Shown here one piece after another: positions 22,859 to 25,240 of a DNA stretch of 25,240 nucleotides. The stretch is from Caldisericia bacterium (GTDB lineage Bacteria > Caldisericota > Caldisericia > UBA6126 > JAGPKI01). The position numbers were made by a program, and so were the translations under genes. The DNA lies in NCBI GenBank assembly GCA_018054005.1, contig JAGPKI010000006.1:1-25240 (forward strand). The letters run 5' to 3'. The notes beneath the pieces are model-generated. The model made no database searches and was not told the origin of the DNA. It was given only the letters and a program-made list of their open reading frames with translations. Within the stretch, counting starts at the first letter, position 1. Every line of letters begins with the position of its first letter.

Positions 22859-23121
22859 AAAGAGATTTGATAACAAAAGTTATATTTCTTTTCATAATCT
22901 TATTGATTTATGGTATATGTTTTAGTCAATATCTTGTAATTTCAAATAAATATTCAGAAGCTTTAAATCTTAATACAAAGCTTAAAGATACACTTTCGGA
23001 ATTAAAGGTTCAATATGAGAGTTTAACAAATTTAAAAATTATAAGAGAAAAAGCAATTAATGAATTAAAAATGCGTTATGCGGAGGATTGCGAGAAACTG
23101 AAATTAGAAAATGAAAAATAA
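22855..23121 (+). CDS. FtsL-like cell division protein
   Basis: An 88-residue bitopic membrane protein: a short basic N-terminus (MKRDLITK), one transmembrane helix (about residues 9-28), then a charged helical stretch rich in Leu, Lys and Glu that would form a coiled coil. That shape, and the position between rsmH and a class B penicillin-binding protein, is the standard signature of FtsL, which bridges to DivIC/FtsB and activates septal wall synthesis. Sequence conservation in this family is very poor, so the call rests on topology and gene order. It overlaps rsmH by 4 bp and the penicillin-binding protein by 11 bp. Confidence 0.75.
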   Translation: MKRDLITKVIFLFIILLIYGICFSQYLVISNKYSEALNLNTKLKDTLSELKVQYESLTNLKIIREKAINELKMRYAEDCEKLKLENEK

Positions 23122-24811
23122 AACCAAAGTAGCAAAAATACGTATAGCCTTCATATTTCCAATTATGTCGATTTTAATTGTATCAATGCTTTCTTATAGG
23201 CTTTTCAATATTAGCTTTATCAATCCAGAAATTCAAGCATATCGTACTGAAGAAAACGGAAAGGAATTTAGATCAATCATCGCACGAAGGGGGAAAATAT
23301 TTGACAGAAATGGAATTACATTAGCAGAGAGTAATGAGGCTTACTCTCTTTATGCAAACCCAAAAGTATTAAAAGATCCGGAAGTTTTTGCAAATGTTGT
23401 TTCACCCATAATAGGAATGGATGAGAATGAGATAGTTAATATAATTAAAGAAAACAAAAATTACTATTTTTGCTACATAAAAAGAAAAATTCCTAAAAGC
23501 CAGAAAAATGATATAGAAGCATTAAGACCACCTAAAGGAGATTATGGATTTGAAGAGGATGAAAAAAGAGAATATCCTAAAAGAGATACAGCATCCTCTG
23601 TTATTGGATATGTAGGAATGGATAATCAAGGGTTAACAGGTTTAGAATATACCCTAAATGATATCTTGGCGGGGCAGGAAGGAACAAAAATTATTTATCA
23701 TTCTTTTGAAGGAGACAATATTCCTGGTTCTTCTTTAATTTACAAAGATGCCAATGATGGCAAATCTGTTGCGCTAACAATTGATTCTGATTTACAAGGT
23801 GTTATTGAGACTATTCTTGATAAGCACATATATAATTGGAATGCTGCAGGTGGCGTATCTATTGTTATGAATCCGAAAACTGGAGAAATTCTTGCAATGG
23901 CAAGTAGGCCTGGATATGATTTAAACAATTGGGATAAATACATAAATGATTCAAAATATATTAATAGGGCAACTTCAATGAATTATGAACCTGGTTCTAT
24001 CTTTAAGCCTTTTGTTGTAGCTTGTGCCCTTGAAGAGGGAGTTATAACACCACTAACTCTACATGAATGTAACGGTAGTATAAATGTTGCTGGTAAGACT
24101 ATTGAGTGTATGATTGCGCATGGAAAGAATCAAAATCTTTCAGATATATTGAGGAATTCCTGTAATGTTTCTTTTGTAAAAATTGGCTTGAAACTTAAAG
24201 ATCTATTATATAAATATGCAAGAAAATTTGGTTTTGGAGAAAAATTACCTGTTGAATTCTATGGACAGGAAAAGGGAATACTTCTTCCACCACAAAATTG
24301 GTCTGCTACAACACCTGCTACAATGTCTTTTGGACAGGGTATTTCAGCAACACCCATTCAACTTATTACAGGTTATTCAACAATAGTAAACAACGGTATT
24401 ATGATGAAACCTATGATAGTTAAAGAAATAATTGATAGTAAAGGCAATACAGTTGAAAAAAAAGAACCAAAGGTTTTAAAAAAAGTTATTTCTGAACAAA
24501 CTGCCAATGAACTGAAAATTGCCTTAAAAAATGTTGTCCAAGATCCAAATGGTGTGATTCAGGCTAAAGTACCCGGACTTTCAATAGGTGGAAAGACTGG
24601 CACTGCACCAAAGGTAGAAGAGGGAGTTTATGTTCAAGGAAAATATGTTTGCTCCTTCATCGGATTCTATCCTGTTGAAGATCCAGCTTATGTTATTCTT
24701 GTCTCAATTGATGAGCCAGATCCATATGTTGGAGAAGTTTATGGCTCAACTGTAGCAGCTCCAATATTTAATGAAATTGTTAAGTGGCTTGAACTACATC
24801 CATTAAAATGA
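23111..24811 (+). CDS. ftsI: Class B penicillin-binding protein, FtsI/PBP3-like transpeptidase
   Basis: This membrane-anchored DD-transpeptidase cross-links septal peptidoglycan. The 566-residue protein has a basic N-terminus and one transmembrane helix (about 10-34), the pedestal domain with ARRGKIFDRNGITLAES, then the transpeptidase domain: GGVSIVMNPKTGEILAMASR, the catalytic SxxK as SIFK (Ser296, Lys299) in EPGSIFKPF, SxN as SCN (350-352), and KTG (495-497) in GGKTGTAPK. It ends soon after the transpeptidase domain with no PASTA repeats, unlike sporulation SpoVD or Gram-positive PBP2x. The stop overlaps the murE start by 4 bp (ATGA). Gene order supports the division-specific role over a generic PBP2. 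Confidence 0.92.
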   Translation: MKNKTKVAKIRIAFIFPIMSILIVSMLSYRLFNISFINPEIQAYRTEENGKEFRSIIARRGKIFDRNGITLAESNEAYSLYANPKVLKDPEVFANVVSPIIGMDENEIVNIIKENKNYYFCYIKRKIPKSQKNDIEALRPPKGDYGFEEDEKREYPKRDTASSVIGYVGMDNQGLTGLEYTLNDILAGQEGTKIIYHSFEGDNIPGSSLIYKDANDGKSVALTIDSDLQGVIETILDKHIYNWNAAGGVSIVMNPKTGEILAMASRPGYDLNNWDKYINDSKYINRATSMNYEPGSIFKPFVVACALEEGVITPLTLHECNGSINVAGKTIECMIAHGKNQNLSDILRNSCNVSFVKIGLKLKDLLYKYARKFGFGEKLPVEFYGQEKGILLPPQNWSATTPATMSFGQGISATPIQLITGYSTIVNNGIMMKPMIVKEIIDSKGNTVEKKEPKVLKKVISEQTANELKIALKNVVQDPNGVIQAKVPGLSIGGKTGTAPKVEEGVYVQGKYVCSFIGFYPVEDPAYVILVSIDEPDPYVGEVYGSTVAAPIFNEIVKWLELHPLK

Positions 24812-25240
24812 GATTAAGTTCTATTATAAATATCATCCCAGATAAAGAATTAGTTAATTTCAAAGATTTACAGATTAATGGTGTAAAAAATGACTCGAGA
24901 AAGATAAAAGAAGGTGATATATTTATTTGCCTAAAAGGCAAAAACCACGATGGACATAGATTTATCAATAAGGCGATTGAAAATGGAGCAGTGGCTATAA
25001 TTTCTGAAGAGGCAAAAGATCTTTATACAAAAGAACCAGTTTCACTGATAATTGTTCCTTCTACAAAAAAAGCTTACAGCTTAATAGCTCAAAAATTTTA
25101 TTCTAATCCAGCTGAAAGTTTAAAATTAGTTGGTATTACTGGAACAACCGGCAAGACATCAGTTGCATATCTTACATATAAAGTTATTAATTTAATTGGT
25201 AAAAAAGCTTCATTGATTGGAACTGCTGGTTGTTACTCAT
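24808..25240 (+). CDS. murE: UDP-N-acetylmuramyl-tripeptide synthetase MurE (3' end cut by window edge)
   Basis: MurE adds the third amino acid to UDP-MurNAc-L-Ala-D-Glu in the cytoplasm. The first 144 codons are present and remain open to the last base. The N-terminal domain shows NGVKNDSRKIKEGDIFICLKG and DGHRFINKAIENGAVAII, which bind the uridine part in this family, followed by the ATP-binding P-loop GITGTTGKTS starting at Gly109 and then SLIGTAG. The DSRKxxxGDxF pattern and the position directly after a division PBP point to MurE rather than MurF or MurC. The residues that decide between lysine and diaminopimelate lie beyond the window. The ATG overlaps the preceding stop. Confidence 0.92.
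   Translation, partial: MRLSSIINIIPDKELVNFKDLQINGVKNDSRKIKEGDIFICLKGKNHDGHRFINKAIENGAVAIISEEAKDLYTKEPVSLIIVPSTKKAYSLIAQKFYSNPAESLKLVGITGTTGKTSVAYLTYKVINLIGKKASLIGTAGCYS

Noticed and set aside
1..25240. CRISPR array, tRNA genes, toxin-antitoxin pair or defence system
   Set aside because: I saw no regularly spaced repeats, no tRNA-like cloverleaf segments, and no genes of these families on either strand.

Overview
The window is an AT-rich bacterial chromosome segment with tightly packed, often overlapping genes. Starts are mixed ATG, TTG and probably GTG, and AGGAGG-type ribosome binding sites are clear before several genes. Almost all genes are core: ruvB, queH, mutS2, uvrA, pyrG, ddl, clpB, rnpB and the front of a division/cell-wall (dcw) cluster. 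The low GC, QueH-type queuosine synthesis, a biotin-synthase-related radical SAM protein and a copper-amine-oxidase-N-type exported protein would fit an anaerobic, possibly thermophilic lineage such as Caldisericota, Dictyoglomota or Thermotogota relatives. The sequence alone does not settle this.

Layout. (1) 1-2079, plus strand: the tail of ruvB, then queH and a small methyltransferase-like protein, chained by overlaps. (2) 2080-2529: a non-coding gap with the remains of a small membrane-anchored protein and one copy of a 34-bp dispersed repeat, ending at the mutS2 start region. (3) 2530-4869: mutS2, converging on and overlapping the next operon by 8 bp. (4) 13644 down to 4862, minus strand: a seven-gene operon (sugar-nucleotide epimerase, HAD phosphatase, D-Ala-D-Ala ligase, CTP synthase, UvrA, PP2C phosphatase, biotin-synthase-related radical SAM enzyme), mostly joined by 1-4 bp overlaps. 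A promoter lies in the 79-bp divergent spacer shared with (5) a plus-strand CaiB/BaiF CoA-transferase.

(6) 14909-17030 is the accessory-looking stretch. It holds the second copy of the 34-bp repeat, a 369-bp internally deleted IS3/IS481-type element with both terminal repeats, a YjbQ-family gene, and about 1 kb of decayed sequence with stop-riddled coding remnants and a 102-bp inverted-repeat unit. (7) 17031-21371, plus strand: a DJ-1/PfpI protein, the ClpB disaggregase, and an exported protein combining a CBM9/DOMON-like region with copper-amine-oxidase-N-type repeats. (8) 21424-21769: the class A RNase P RNA gene. (9) From about 21980 to the window end: rsmH, an ftsL-like gene, a class B penicillin-binding protein and murE (cut by the edge), overlapping by 4, 11 and 4 bp. 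mraZ, which often heads such clusters, is not seen.

Functionally the window joins DNA repair and recombination (RuvB, UvrA, MutS2), tRNA modification and processing (QueH, RNase P), nucleotide supply (PyrG), peptidoglycan synthesis and division (Ddl, FtsL, PBP, MurE, RsmH) and proteostasis (ClpB, DJ-1). I found no CRISPR array, tRNA, prophage or clear new defence system. The most unusual items are the degenerate IS derivative, the paired 34-bp repeat, the two-domain exported protein, the LipS2-like radical SAM enzyme and the atypical PP2C.
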